This document shows positions 23,542 to 33,922 of a stretch of DNA of 64,000 nucleotides, one piece after another. This DNA comes from Pseudisothecium myosuroides (Eukaryota; Streptophyta; Bryopsida; Hypnales; Lembophyllaceae). Below the pieces are notes generated by a model, which was not told the origin of the DNA, did not search any database, and worked only from the letters and a program-made list of their open reading frames with translations. Position numbers and translations under genes: made by a program. Where the stretch lies: contig OX637296.1 in NCBI GenBank assembly GCA_951799445.1, positions 22,010,001-22,074,000 on the forward strand, in the 5' to 3' direction. Every line of letters starts with the position of its first letter. Positions within the stretch are counted from its first letter, which is position 1.

Positions 23542-23701
23542 ATGGTCAATTTCATTAAAATGGCGGTATTCCATTATAATGGCACAACATTCTATTAAAA
23601 TGGCACTGAATTTGTCAAAGATAACACTGCATTCCATTAAAATGGCATAGAATGTGTTACAAATGGCAAAATAATACCGCCATTTTAACAAAATTGACCA
23701 T
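23542..23701. mobile_element. MITE of the ATGGYSAATTTC family, 160 bp, 4-bp target
   Basis: The ends are ATGGTCAATTTCATTAAAAT and the inverted ATTTTAACAAAATTGACCAT, flanked by AGAT at 23538-23541 and 23702-23705. The block 2 counterpart at 53993-54010 reads CATTTGGAGATGCGAAGC with a single AGAT, a clean empty site. The interior repeats ATTAAAATGGCA several times. It is the sibling of the element that breaks BTB-D (52199). Confidence 0.88.
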
Positions 23702-25792
23702 AGATGCGAAGCTTAGCGGAAGTCAAGCTCGTGGCGCTCTGCACTAGTTTTTTTGGTGAGATTCTGATGTGAACATAGATCTTGAAATCTGAGCAGTGAT
23801 AGTGAGAGTAAGAGATGTATATCACATAATGACATTTGGTACTTTGATTTACAAAAGTGAAGAAGTTTGCAACTGATCGACCGCAGATACTTGGATTGGG
23901 AGGAATTTCAGGACGTGGTAATACTTACTGCATTTGTATGTCTGTAGGTCGCCATTTGGTCAAGGATTGTGCAGACTCCAAAAAGGACCTATAATTAATG
24001 CAACCTATTTCTCTTCAGCGTGAACTCGTGAAGTGTAAGCAAGTTCACACAAACAATTCTGGCCTTGTCTTTGCGTTCCTTGCGGCACCGTTGTCTGTGC
24101 GAGCTACCGAGATAGGGGATTCTGAAATTTAGCTTGGTATGAGAGTAATTTTAGCTATCAGACTTGGTATAATTCCTGAGCGCGATATTGTTGATATTTG
24201 CCAATGTAATGACAACTAGCTTCTATGTGCAACTGGTGAACTGGAAGTCGGACTGTTGCAATTTCTTTCATGGAATTGTCTTGCCTCCCAGGGAGCGATC
24301 ATTTCCCGGACTATCTTGTAGAGGAGAATTGTCATTGACGTCCTATTTCTGTGGTGCTTGAGCGAAAAGTTGAACTAATGGAGCCGAATTAATTGTGATT
24401 GGAGTCTTAATTTTGCAGCATTTGTCTCGAAAGAAAACTGAACTCACAGTGGCAGTTCTTTTCATGATCTCTCAGATTTCTCTCAGATTTCTCTCAATAC
24501 CAAACCAATGGAATTTCTACTTCATACCCACCCTGTTGAAAATTTGCACAAGGCAAGCAGTGAGCACTATCAGGGACGGCAAAACTCTCCTGCATTGAGA
24601 TTATGAGTTCAGAGATCCTGGTAAGTAAGTTATGTCTGGATCTGAGTTGCACAGCCCGTTGCTGGCGATGTAGATTTAGGCTACTGTATGATTGAACGTA
24701 TCTGTTCCTATTCATTGACATATTGCAAATGTTACGTATGATTAGTGGATCCCAACATGAAAGAACCGTGTGAAGTATATATGCCAAGGCTCAGACAACC
24801 TTCATGTTCAGTTTTTTAATGCTAACTAAACTTAAGTTAGTGCGTGCAACGCGCATTCAACAGGTAACCTACTGACAACTCAACCCGCTTTAGGCTTTAG
24901 CCAGCCCTCACACTTTTCTTTCTTGTTCATTGGTTATCGATCGAGCTGAAGAATTGAAGTTACTGACCACTTGAATGTTTGGTTTGATCCACATGTCTTG
25001 CGCTTACATTACAAGAATATCAAAGTGACTGTGCTTTAGCTGCTACAGAGTATGGCTTGATTGTCAATTTTTTACGAAGAGTCAGTGTTGCTAAGGCTTT
25101 TGACTCCCTTTCCTGACCCGCCCATACTAAATGGATCGGACAACGGCCACTCTTCATTGAAAATTGGCATCAGAAACAACAGGGAATACTTTAATACTCT
25201 TTTAATGGGCACAGGTATGTGAAACCAAAGCAAGTGCTCAGTGACTTCATCAACTGAGTGCTGTAGCCATGAACAAGACGGGGAACAAGAACAGGAAAGT
25301 GAGAACATGGCTAAAGAGGATTGAGTTGTCAATAGGTGACCTGTTGAATGTTGGGTGCACGTGCTAAGTTAAGTTAACTTACCAGCCAGAAAGTGAACAT
25401 GAAGGTTGAGTCTTGGAATTAAATGACATACTGGTCTTCACTATATTTGTATTTGCGACTATTGATCGAGACTAGCCCCACAATTCCTACGATCATGCAC
25501 AATGTGTGAATGAACAGTAAGCTGAGCAGAAATTTTAAATCATAGCCCACATCCTCAACATCGCAAGCAGCAAGGTGTATCCAGACTTACTGTAAGTTAT
25601 CAGGATCTCGGAACTCATACCCATCAGAACAAGCCGGGACAACACCAAGTCTCATTCAATCCTCTGCGTGAGCGCGGAAGCATCAATCCTGCAAAACTTT
25701 CACAAGTGTAGGTGCAGAGTGTTTCAGATACGGACAGAATCATCAAATGGCAAGACTGAAAACATGAGACTGGCTCCAACACGAAACTTACA

Positions 25793-25858
25793 TGAAAATG
25801 GTGAAAATGGTGAAATGGTGAAATGGTGAAATGGTGAAATGGTGAAATGGTGAAAATG
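25793..25858. repeat. Minisatellite, ATGGTGAA unit, about seven copies
   Basis: A run of 8- to 9-bp units ATGGTGAA(A), perfect in the middle. The counterpart in block 2 (58239-58250) has a single unit, so the array expanded here (or collapsed there) after block duplication. Confidence 0.9.
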
Positions 25859-26067
25859 GAGACAAGCACTCCAATGGAAGTTTGGATTTCAAGATGCACA
25901 GGCTGAATCAAGTTGTGAAGTTTGAAACTGGTTCATCACGCATCAGGAGGGATTCCAGGGCTTTTTTTTTTTTTTTTCATTTTTTTATGAAGTGCCAAAG
26001 TGGCAATATAAAATGTTATAGTGGTGCTCCAAATTTCAACATTCATCCACATATTGGGTAGAAAATA

Positions 26068-26148
26068 CTACCTCTGTTTTTGAAAAAGACCCATGTTTCC
26101 TTTGTATTTTACACAAGAAACACGGGTCTTTTTCAAAAACAGAGGGAG
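26068..26148. mobile_element. Stowaway-like MITE, 81 bp
   Basis: The ends CTACCTCTGTTTTTGAAAAA and the inverted TTTTTCAAAAACAGAGGGAG match the CTCCCTCYGT consensus of Stowaway (Tc1/mariner). They are flanked by TA at 26066-26067 and 26149-26150. The two arms are nearly perfect and pair over about 35 bp, so the element could fold into one hairpin. Confidence 0.88.
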
Positions 26149-27230
26149 TATCAAATTAGCACATATCACATATCCATAATTATTTTGTTTTCATCCACTA
26201 TCTAGTGATTTCATCCAAGATTTTTTTTTCAATTTGAAGTTTTTTGGCAAAAAGTTCATAATTTGTTGTCATTTTTTAGCCAAATTACTTTTTTTCTAGT
26301 GCAATTTGGTACTATTTTGCTCTTTAGAAAAGCCCTGATTGGAACTCATCTGTACTGATTTTCAGATCTTTGAAGAGGGGCCCCACTAATGTGCATACCG
26401 GAAATCACAGAACTCTAATGAGAAGTAGCCTATGTGGTACACTAAATAGTGAAATTAGGTTGCCCCTCACAAATTTCTTTACATTTTACACCATATAAAT
26501 ATTTATTGGTACTGGACACCAAAGGATGTAGTAATTTTCATCAACCCGGAACCATGTGTGTGGCATGAGTTGGTGCACCAGTTCACGACCCGGTTCAAAG
26601 AATCATATGCGCCTGCACATGAACAAGTGGTGAGTCATTAGGTAACTTTTCTAGGTAAGGCGACCTAATTTTACTATTTTGTGTAGTTTATGCCAAGGTT
26701 AAATGTTCAAATAATGCACATTCAAACAAATTATACAGTATCTCAACAAACTAAATGCTAAATTGTAAGTATATCCCAAGCTGACCATAGGCTCTCATAT
26801 TCATAATTAAAAGAGAATATATTTAAAACATGAACATATGTAGGTGTTGGTTTTGCAATAAGGTCGGTTTTGTAGCAAATAACTTGCAAACAATTTTTGT
26901 ACCAAGGCATTTTTCAGTTTACTCTTGGTCCTTTAACTATCACCTTGAAACCCATGATGTCAATTTTGTTAAAGTGACACAATTCCAACGCCAAAAATTG
27001 TGACTTATATGAATATGAAATCGAGGACTAGAATGGATTTACATTTCAGCACAGGTGTTCTGAAAAATGCCAAAGTGTTGGAGTATCGCCAATTCAACGC
27101 AATTGACGTTCATGATAGCCCTGGAAATGATCACACTCAGGGAGGAAAGACAATTCCATTGAGAAATTAACAATAAGACTTCTAGGGCTGGGGCAAATAG
27201 GAGCTAGTTGTCGTTATCTTTGATAAAAGA

Positions 27231-27373
27231 TCAACCAATATTTCGTTAAGATGGCAGTCTTCCACAAACTTCGCACCTTTACGCTTAGACTGTGTGATCT
27301 GAAATCTATACCTGACCTAGAATGAATGAAAAAATGGCGTATGGAATACCGCCATTTTAACGAAATTTTCCAT
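27231..27373. mobile_element. MITE related to the ATGGYSAATTTC family
   Basis: The right end has GGAATACCGCCATTTTAACG followed by AAATTTTCCAT. The left end has the inverted TTTCGTTAAGATGGCAGTCTTC. The interior (CCACAAACTTCGCACCTTTA) is similar to the elements at 3209 and 29559. Possible ATCA flanks are not certain. Ends are approximate. Confidence 0.65.
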
Positions 27374-27604
27374 CACCACCAGGATTGTTCAGGTTTCACC
27401 CTGAAAGAGAGAGAGTGCATTGATTAGTTATAGGTTTTCTTTATATGGACATAATCCTTGGCCATTCCCAAATGGCCAAATAAAATCACATAAAAGCATT
27501 AAGAATTAACACCTGAAATTCCTCCCAAATAATCCAAACATCTGCGCTCGTTCAATTGCAACTACTCCCAATAATGTAATTCCAAAATGTCAAGAGTCAT
27601 GACT

Positions 27605-28375
27605 GAGGTATATAACAGAGCTCTCATTCTCACTATCAAAGCTCATGTATCAAGTTAGAGTCGTATGAAGCTCAACAGAACGGCAATACATAGTGCAGAA
27701 CGCCTTAGCTTGAATTCCTCTTAGGCATTGCATATCCAAATTCTCCAGAATCCGGATTCCCGACGTATGATTTTCTGTACAACTGTCTCTGAGCCACCAA
27801 CACTCCCACTTCTCAATCTTTTTGTTTTTTAGTGTTTGATTGTAATTCAATTCCATGATCCCCAGCTAAATGACCCGTTTATCTTCTGGTAGCATGCAGT
27901 GAACATCTGTTGTATGTTCTGAACTTGTAACGCTTGGATTCTTGGCCAAAATTTCAGCTGCACGAGCGGATTCCAGTGCTGTCAGGCTTCTCTGCAAGTC
28001 ATTGAGCGAGTCGATTCTACGACCCTGCGCGGCACATAAAATTCATAATCATCCACTGTTAGAATCAAACAAAAACTCTTGAATATCAACTCCTTACGGC
28101 CTTGTTCAAACTCCACTAAGTTTCAAAACAGCGCTATTGAAATTTTATAACGAAGAAAAGGATTTACAGTCTACATGTGACTGAAACACAATACTTCTCC
28201 TAGTCTAGTCGTATCTGGCTTTGTCGTTCTTCTTCCAGCTTCGACAAATAGGTTTAGTTTTTCTTTCTTGCTAATTCTCTCTCTTTCGTGTTCTTTCACA
28301 CTAAAAATAGAAACTCTCTAACAGTTTTTTAGGAATAGATAGACGATGTCTTCTGATTGAGATTACGGTACTGAG
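27605..28375. other. Non-coding start of block 2
   Basis: Nearly base-for-base match to 2131-2930. No gene is seen. The minus-strand frame at 27650-27856 has an equivalent at 2157-2384 (MELNYNQTL...). It has no recognisable domain, and its conservation is explained by the recent duplication. Confidence 0.6.
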
Positions 28376-28795
28376 CGATTTAACCCCTAAACGACTCAAT
28401 CCTTTTTTGAATTTTTGCACATTTTTGCTTACATCTTTGTATAGAAATATCATTTACAGAAATTTTATAAATGTGTTGTTAAGGAAGGTTGTCTTTTCTA
28501 GATTCAAGTATTACATTGGATGAATGAGAAGTTGGTTGGACTATAGACACAAGGGAAGTAGGAGCTGTTACCGGGTGGGAATGGTCCAATTTTTCCCACA
28601 TGGTAACCACCTTCTAAGTGGTAAACTACTATGAGTTTACCACTTAAGAGGTGGTTACCATGTGGTAATGGTCCAATTTTCTCCACATGGTAACCCTTCC
28701 TACTTCCCTTGTGAGAGTGCCTTGAAGCCTTCTGTTCATCGTCCAGAAAATGGATGTTGGAGCGCTTCAGGGTTAATAGCCAGGACTTCAATAAT
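28376..28795. other. Block-2-specific DNA with a foldback
   Basis: Absent from block 1, where 2930 joins directly to about 2946. It begins TTTAACCCCTAAACGACTC, resembling the TTAACCCCTAAAG ends of other elements here. It contains the foldback at 28549-28712. No transposase or gene frame is present; the minus frames at 28504-28969 are fragments of the foldback and the next element. Confidence 0.55.
28549..28712. mobile_element. Foldback element, about 164 bp
   Basis: The outer arms ACAAGGGAAGTAGGA and TCCTACTTCCCTTGT are inverted. Nested inside are further inverted pairs (GGTAACCACC / GGTGGTTACC and AGTGGTAAACT / AGTTTACCACT) around a loop near 28632. The motif ATGGTCCAATTTT occurs twice in direct orientation, at 28583 and 28668. 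Most of the element can pair with itself. The target duplication is not clear. Confidence 0.7.
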
Positions 28796-28985
28796 AGAGT
28801 TAATCGTAAAGTGAGCAAATGCAAGACCAGGAGCCGGAGTTCTAGAAAAACATAGGACCAAACTTCGTGGAGCACCCAAACTCAGATCTGATTGAGTTTG
28901 GTGCCATGTTTGTTTTGTTCTATTCTTAATTAAACCTTCCTCTGACACAAGTTCACCAACATAGGACAACTTTGCGATTAACTCT
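28796..28985. mobile_element. MITE, AGAGTTANTCG family, 190 bp, 3-bp target
   Basis: The ends AGAGTTAATCGTAAAGT and the inverted ACTTTGCGATTAACTCT are flanked by AAT at 28793-28795 and 28986-28988. The same family occurs at 33199-33441 with an ATT target. No coding capacity. Confidence 0.8.
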
Positions 28986-29139
28986 AATATATCTGGAAGT
29001 TCTAGATCATGAATCTTTTGCGTGCTAAACGTTTCACTTCAAGTAGTAACAAGGAGATGAACTTCTTGAGGACTGTTCGACACTTACTGAAGAACATGAG
29101 TGGCGGTTCAGAAAAGTTCCCAGACGCAGTTGGCCTTTA

Positions 29140-29434
29140 AGGTAGGGGGCTGTAAAAGCGACCCTTTAAGAGCTGATTTGCATTTTGGGGGAAGCTAAAC
29201 TGCTTAAAACAATTTTCAGTAAATTTTTGTGGTAAGAAAAATGAAATTGGCATCTAACCCAAGTCGTTTCATATTTTTTGGACATTCATGGAATTAGTTA
29301 TGAATTTTTGAAGTTGAAAACACAGTGGTTTCATAAAGCGACCCCCTCTTGAAATGTACACTTCTGGTACATGTTACGGGGCAGAATCTACCAAATCGCA
29401 TTTAGAGACAGGTCGCTTTTACAGCCCCCTACTT
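29140..29434. mobile_element. MITE, AGGTAGGGGG family, 295 bp, TA target
   Basis: The ends AGGTAGGGGGCTGTAAAAG and the inverted CTTTTACAGCCCCCTACTT are flanked by TA at 29138-29139 and 29435-29436. The block 1 empty site at 3079-3093 reads GGCCTTTAGTTATC. A second copy in reverse orientation is at 31492-31785. The TA target suggests Tc1/mariner. The open frame beginning at 29371 starts inside the element and is not a gene. Confidence 0.9.
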
Positions 29435-29558
29435 TAGTTATCAACAGTGCCATTGACAAGCGTCTCCAACGTTCATTTATGATTCTCGCAAATTCACATG
29501 AGTTATGGACTCATATTTTAGTTCTTCACCAACATACCAGCTTAAATTCAGTTCAATC

Positions 29559-29835
29559 ATGGGAAATTTTGTTAAAATGGTGGTATTCCATACGCTATTT
29601 CTCCATTCATTTCCTTCTTTCGACGTCAATTTCAATAAATTGGCATATTTCCACAAACTTGGCACTTTTACATTTAGACTATGCGTTTTGGTATCTATAT
29701 TAGTCCTAGACTTTAGAACTTTGTGCTAGAATAAATCACAATTTTTGGTGCCCTTAATCCGATAACAAAATTGACCATTTTTACCCCTTCTGTACCATTT
29801 TAATGGAATAGTGCCACTTTAATGAAATTTTGGTT
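29559..29835. mobile_element. Old MITE, ATGGYSAATTTC-related, block 2 copy of 3209-3488
   Basis: The left end ATGGGAAATTTTGTTAAAAT and the right end, with AATAGTGCCACTTTAATG, are inverted relatives. It sits at the same place as 3209-3488 in block 1 and so was carried along by the block duplication. Ends are approximate. Confidence 0.6.
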
Positions 29836-30224
29836 AATTATCCCACCTGCTACTTAGGATTCAGATCTTGTTAAGGCAATGTAGTACAATATGAAACGGA
29901 GGCACCAGAGGCTCACTCTAGTCCATAATTATGGGGACTCTTTTACTTTTTCATATTCACTTTAATGTAAATGTTGGTTTAAGATCATTTTGCTTTTTCA
30001 TATTCAATTAATGTAAAAGTTACATCAAAATGCTTATAGTAATTCAAAGTAGAATCTTATCAAGCATCTATAAAAAAAGATTTGCTCTCCATTTCAAAAC
30101 ATTATTATTCACATCTATTTTCTTGTTGCAAGGAAGCATAGTTAATTCTTCATTAATCAACATTTTAATTGTGCCATTTTGTTAACTTAAGGTTTAATAT
30201 ATATATATATCTATATCAAAATGG

Positions 30225-30919
30225 ATGAAAAAAGAAAAAGGAAAGAATCTTGACTACACTCAAGGCCACATAGTGATGATTTCATTTGTTTCTTCAAACC
30301 TCATTAGTAATGGCATCCTAAAGACTACTGGGTATACAATGGATGAAAGTCATTTTAACCTTTCCAATTTCTTCTTAGAGGTTTTCAAAGATGATGATGA
30401 TACACAATACACATTATTTCCAAACTATCCATTGTTTTGAGGATAATAAAGTAAACAAACACGTGAAAGCAAGGGAGCCACACACAATGGATGAACTTCA
30501 TTCTTACCTTCCCAATTTCTTCTCAAAGGCTTTGAAAGACGATGATACACAATATTAATTATCTCCAAACCATTCACTATTTTGAGTATAATAAAGTTGA
30601 CAAACAGGTGAAAGTAGCGGAATTCTACCAATGAAGACTCATCAATGATCAAGATTTTTCATCCTTTTCCTTTTACAACCATAGTTTGGTTGCATTAAAT
30701 CCAAGGCATGTTCTAGAAGAGAACACTCTCCGAATCAATGTGAATACGCAAAATGAAGAAAGCAAAGAAGGAAACATTGAGTGTGACAGTATAACTCTAC
30801 CCAATGAAATTGTCAACCCTTTTGAGTTGCTAGGATTTCACAATGACAATTTAGCTTTGGACATTCATGACACTGAATTTTTAGGAGGAAAGTTTCTTTT
30901 GTGTGGGGTTCTAAAGTAG
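30225..30919 (+). pseudogene. P-family copy 3, degenerate
   Basis: Counterpart of copy 1 with the same two-module layout, including SHFNLSNFFLEVFKDDDDTQY and then DELHSYLPNFFSKALKDDDTQY in another frame. The frame is broken by a TGA at 30252-30254 (Trp in copy 1), by an extra T near 30437 and by a TAA near 30557. The C-terminal part is still open at 30686-30919 (LVALNPRHVLEENTLRINV onward). The frameshift after NHPLF is shared with copy 1, so the gene was damaged before block duplication. Confidence 0.65.
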
Positions 30920-31491
30920 AGCCACCCATTCCCGACCAGTGACCCATTCCCAACCTATAGGTGCACATATTTCTAACCAAGCTTAGAATGTGGTTTTTCC
31001 CTTTTCAAGGTTGGAACTAATAAATACATGTCACATGTAAAAAAGAAAGTAGGAAATAATGATTAGGAAAAAAGTTCTTGAATGATTGGAATTGGAAGAG
31101 TTTAGACATTGGCCATGGGTCCAAAGCACTTTCTGCCTTTTAAAATTCATAGTAATTTCAATTCAAGCGATAAAATTATCAAAAAAATTGCAATCCCTGT
31201 CATTTCTATCAATGTACCTCTGAAAATATTTGTTTTGCCTTCACTACTCTAGATCATGTCGGAATTCCTTATTCGGTCGGTTATAGGTGGCTCTCCCTTA
31301 GATTTGTTTTATCCAATTTCAAAATATTTGTGCTCGTAATACCAAGTTGATCCAAATTTTGAGTTGTAAACTGGTCAATTCCCAATTAATTACTGTAGGT
31401 AGATGGAGCCAAATGGGAATATGGAACCAGGTACCTTTAGTTTTGGTAGTTGAATTGCGAACCCATTTAGCTTCATGCTGATTTAGAAGTA

Positions 31492-31785
31492 AGGTAGGGG
31501 GCTGTAAAAGTGACCTGTCTCTAAAAGTGATCTCGTAGATTTTGCCTTTAACATGTATCAGAAGTGTACATTTCAGGAGGGGGGCGCTTTTAAAAACCAT
31601 TGTGTTTTCAACTTCAAAAATTCATAACTAATTTCATGAATGTCCAAAAAACATGAAATGACTTGGGTTAGATGCCAATTCCATTTTTCTTACCACGAAA
31701 ATTTACTGAAAATTGTTTTAAGGAGTTTAGCTTCCCCGAAAATGCAAATCAGCTGGTAAAGGGTCGCTTTTACAGCCCCCTACCT
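31492..31785. mobile_element. MITE, AGGTAGGGGG family, 294 bp, inverted copy
   Basis: The ends AGGTAGGGGGCTGTAAAAG and the inverted CTTTTACAGCCCCCTACCT are flanked by TA at 31490-31491 and 31786-31787. The block 1 counterpart at 5143 reads AGAAGTAATTCTTGAT with no insert. The interior is the reverse complement of 29140-29434, so two close relatives landed 2.4 kb apart, in opposite orientation, within block 2 only. Confidence 0.9.
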
Positions 31786-33198
31786 TAATTCTTGAAAGGA
31801 TCTCATGTTTTGTTCACCCATTCTCTGCAGGCTGGAATCGGCGGCATATTTTGTTTTGTTCCTGGAGTAATCAAATTGGATTTCATATCATTGTTTACCA
31901 ATTTACCAAATAAGGAAGGCGTCCCTTGTCCACTATTGCAAAGGGGACTCCTCCAATGAATAAAATTGTCTTATATGGCTTCTTAGTCACCCCCGATCCT
32001 CAAATAATCTAATAAGTCCCTCCCAAGCATCTAGCAAAGTACAATACCTTTCCAACACAAGGAGGACCATGGCCATGTTATATAATGTTATGTTTTATTA
32101 TAATTAGAGTGATGTTTATTAAAATTGTGTATAATGTTGTGTGCAGTGTTAATTGTATTGTATATGTAGAGTTTTGTCATACTCTCATTTAGAAATCGTG
32201 TTGAAATTGCGTTGAAGTTGCGTCGGTTTGTATGTCTTGGTGACTCTTCCAAATTTCCAAATCGGATTTAGTCTATGCAATTGTGTCACCGTAAAATCCT
32301 TTATTCAACTTGTTGAAGTACATCCTCCTAAAATTTTGGTGAAAATTCACATCCATTGCAAGTTCAATGTGCCTAAACTTCCAAAAAAAATTCTAGCCCT
32401 TTCATCTTGTGAAAAGTAGAAAATAAAAAGTGGTAGTTGATAAAAGAAAAAACTAAATTACTTATAGTTTTTACAAGAAATTGAAAACTACAAATCCAAA
32501 TGGTGAGAATATTCTAGTAAGCAACACATATTCTATAGTTTTTTTATCTATTTGAAATTTTTCAAAATTGAGTTCAAAAAGCGCCTTTACATGTTATCTC
32601 TACCATCATTACCCATAGAATAAAGCTCCTCACAATTTTCATCTCATAATTCAAAATTAAATGGTTCAAATGTCTTTATGTAGGCATCAATCTAAACAAC
32701 AAAAGTTAAGTTATTTAATTTTCTTTTAGAATAAAATTTTAATTGCCTACTTTGACATTGAAATCAAATTTCCTCATAAATTATACAATATTTATTGGAA
32801 TGATGTGAAACAAAACTCTAGAATGATTAGCATCCATCCAAAGGATTTCAAATTCCATGCAAAAATTCCAAATTGTGAAGTCAATAGGGCCTGCCCAATT
32901 TCTCAAAAATCTCAAGTGGTTTCTTTTAGTCCTGTAGGGATTAAACCCTACATGACTAATTCCATTGTCATATGGTCCAACTTCGTTGTTGACCTCAAAC
33001 TAGTTCTGTTAATCATTTTTGAATTTCATGTAATATTTTTGATATATAAGACTATAAGTTATCTTTCAATGTGAAAAATCTTTTAGTATCGTAATAAAAG
33101 CTTAATTTTTTTAAACTATACAAAATAGTAAAATTAGGTTGCCTTGCATACTAATTTCTCAACATTTGACACTATATCAATATTTACTGAACATTATT

Positions 33199-33441
33199 AG
33201 AGTTATTCGTAAAGTTGCCCCCTAGTTTGGAGGGGACTTTTTCCAACAAATTTCCTTTGACGGACGACCCGCAGGCAACCACTAAACCGCAGGCAGATTC
33301 CGGACCAAACTTCTTTTTGGTTGATTTGGGTGCTTAAGAAAGTTTGATACCCACTTTTGTATTGACTTTTTGCCCAAAACCTGCTTTTTCACAAAACTGT
33401 AGGGTTTAAATCCCGGTTTTGGGTACTTTACGAATAACTCT
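33199..33441. mobile_element. MITE, AGAGTTANTCG family, 243 bp
   Basis: The ends AGAGTTATTCGTAAAGT and the inverted ACTTTACGAATAACTCT are flanked by ATT at 33196-33198 and 33442-33444. Block 1 (6565-6590) reads GTTATTGTATAAGAATG uninterrupted. The interior has a C-rich start (TTGCCCCCTAG) and no frame. Sibling of 28796-28985. Confidence 0.88.
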
Positions 33442-33803
33442 ATTGTACAAGAATGTACCATTTGGAATTAGGTTTTGCTGTAAATGAGACTCATAAACCT
33501 CCTTGTGTACAAATGGAAAGACTTGTGAAAGTGTTTGTTGACTTTAATGTCTTGTAAAATAACTTTCTTGAGGTAAGGCAATCTAATTGTTAAGGCAACT
33601 TAATTTCACTATTTTGTGATTAAATATCTTTCTTATAGAAGCTGATTTTTTAAGAACTTTTAGTAGAAAACAAAATCATTGTGATTTATAAAATCACAAT
33701 ATGTACATAAATTATATTTATTAGAACATATAGTAGAACATATATTAGAATAATTTAAGGTTTTTACAAAAAACTAAAGTTAAAATGAATATTAATATTT
33801 TAT

Positions 33804-33922
33804 AGTAAAATATTTGTTTCTAGTAAAATTTGCTGAAAATCCCCTTAAAGGTCATTACTTAAAATCTTATGTCTAGGACTATACTAAAAAACTCACTTAA
33901 AACACCCCTTTCTCTTGTAGTG
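33804..33922. mobile_element. Truncated right end of a CACTA element
   Basis: The last about 100 bp (CCTTAAAGGTCATTACTTA to CTTTCTCTTGTAGTG) match the right terminus of the complete element at 44552-47356 (47280-47356). There is no left end. At this junction block 2 lacks the DNA equivalent to about 6940-8765 of block 1. The fragment therefore marks a deletion that removed most of a CACTA insertion together with about 1.8 kb of neighbouring DNA. Confidence 0.8.

Larger units (their letters stand above)
2131..26025 (+). repeat. Duplicated block 1 (sub-units 1 and 2)
   Basis: This whole stretch is collinear with 27605-58430 in direct orientation. Landmarks in order are the leader at 2131, P copy at 3867, pseudogene BTB-A at 11360, P copy at 16748, intact BTB-B at 22049, and the BTB downstream region ending near 26025. 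Homology to block 2 stops about 26025, opposite 58430. Within the block, sub-unit 1 (to about 14600) and sub-unit 2 (about 15222-26025) also resemble each other but more weakly, so the two-unit structure is older. The true left edge is hidden by the copia insertion. Differences from block 2 are mostly clean transposon insertions, listed separately. Confidence 0.88.
23387..26025. other. BTB-B downstream region, non-coding
   Basis: Matches 53121-54742 and 56917-58430. It has higher GC than the other spacers and is conserved between blocks, so it may include a long 3' UTR or another transcript. However, no frame is kept in both copies over a useful length. The frames at 24494-24787, 25072-25332 and 25624-25911 on the minus strand lack domains. 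It ends in a T-run near 25965. Confidence 0.55.
26026..27604. other. Spacer between the duplicated blocks
   Basis: This sequence has no counterpart elsewhere in the window. It contains a Stowaway-like MITE (26068-26148) and a MITE relative (27231-27373). I see no gene. The last about 200 bp before 27605 may be the original left flank of the block, whose block 1 equivalent would lie left of the copia element. Confidence 0.6.
30920..33803. other. Non-coding, collinear with 4561-6940
   Basis: No gene is seen. It differs from block 1 by two clean MITE insertions (31492 and 33199). Open frames at 32228-32419 and 32805-33074 are not kept in sub-units 2 or 4. Confidence 0.6.
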
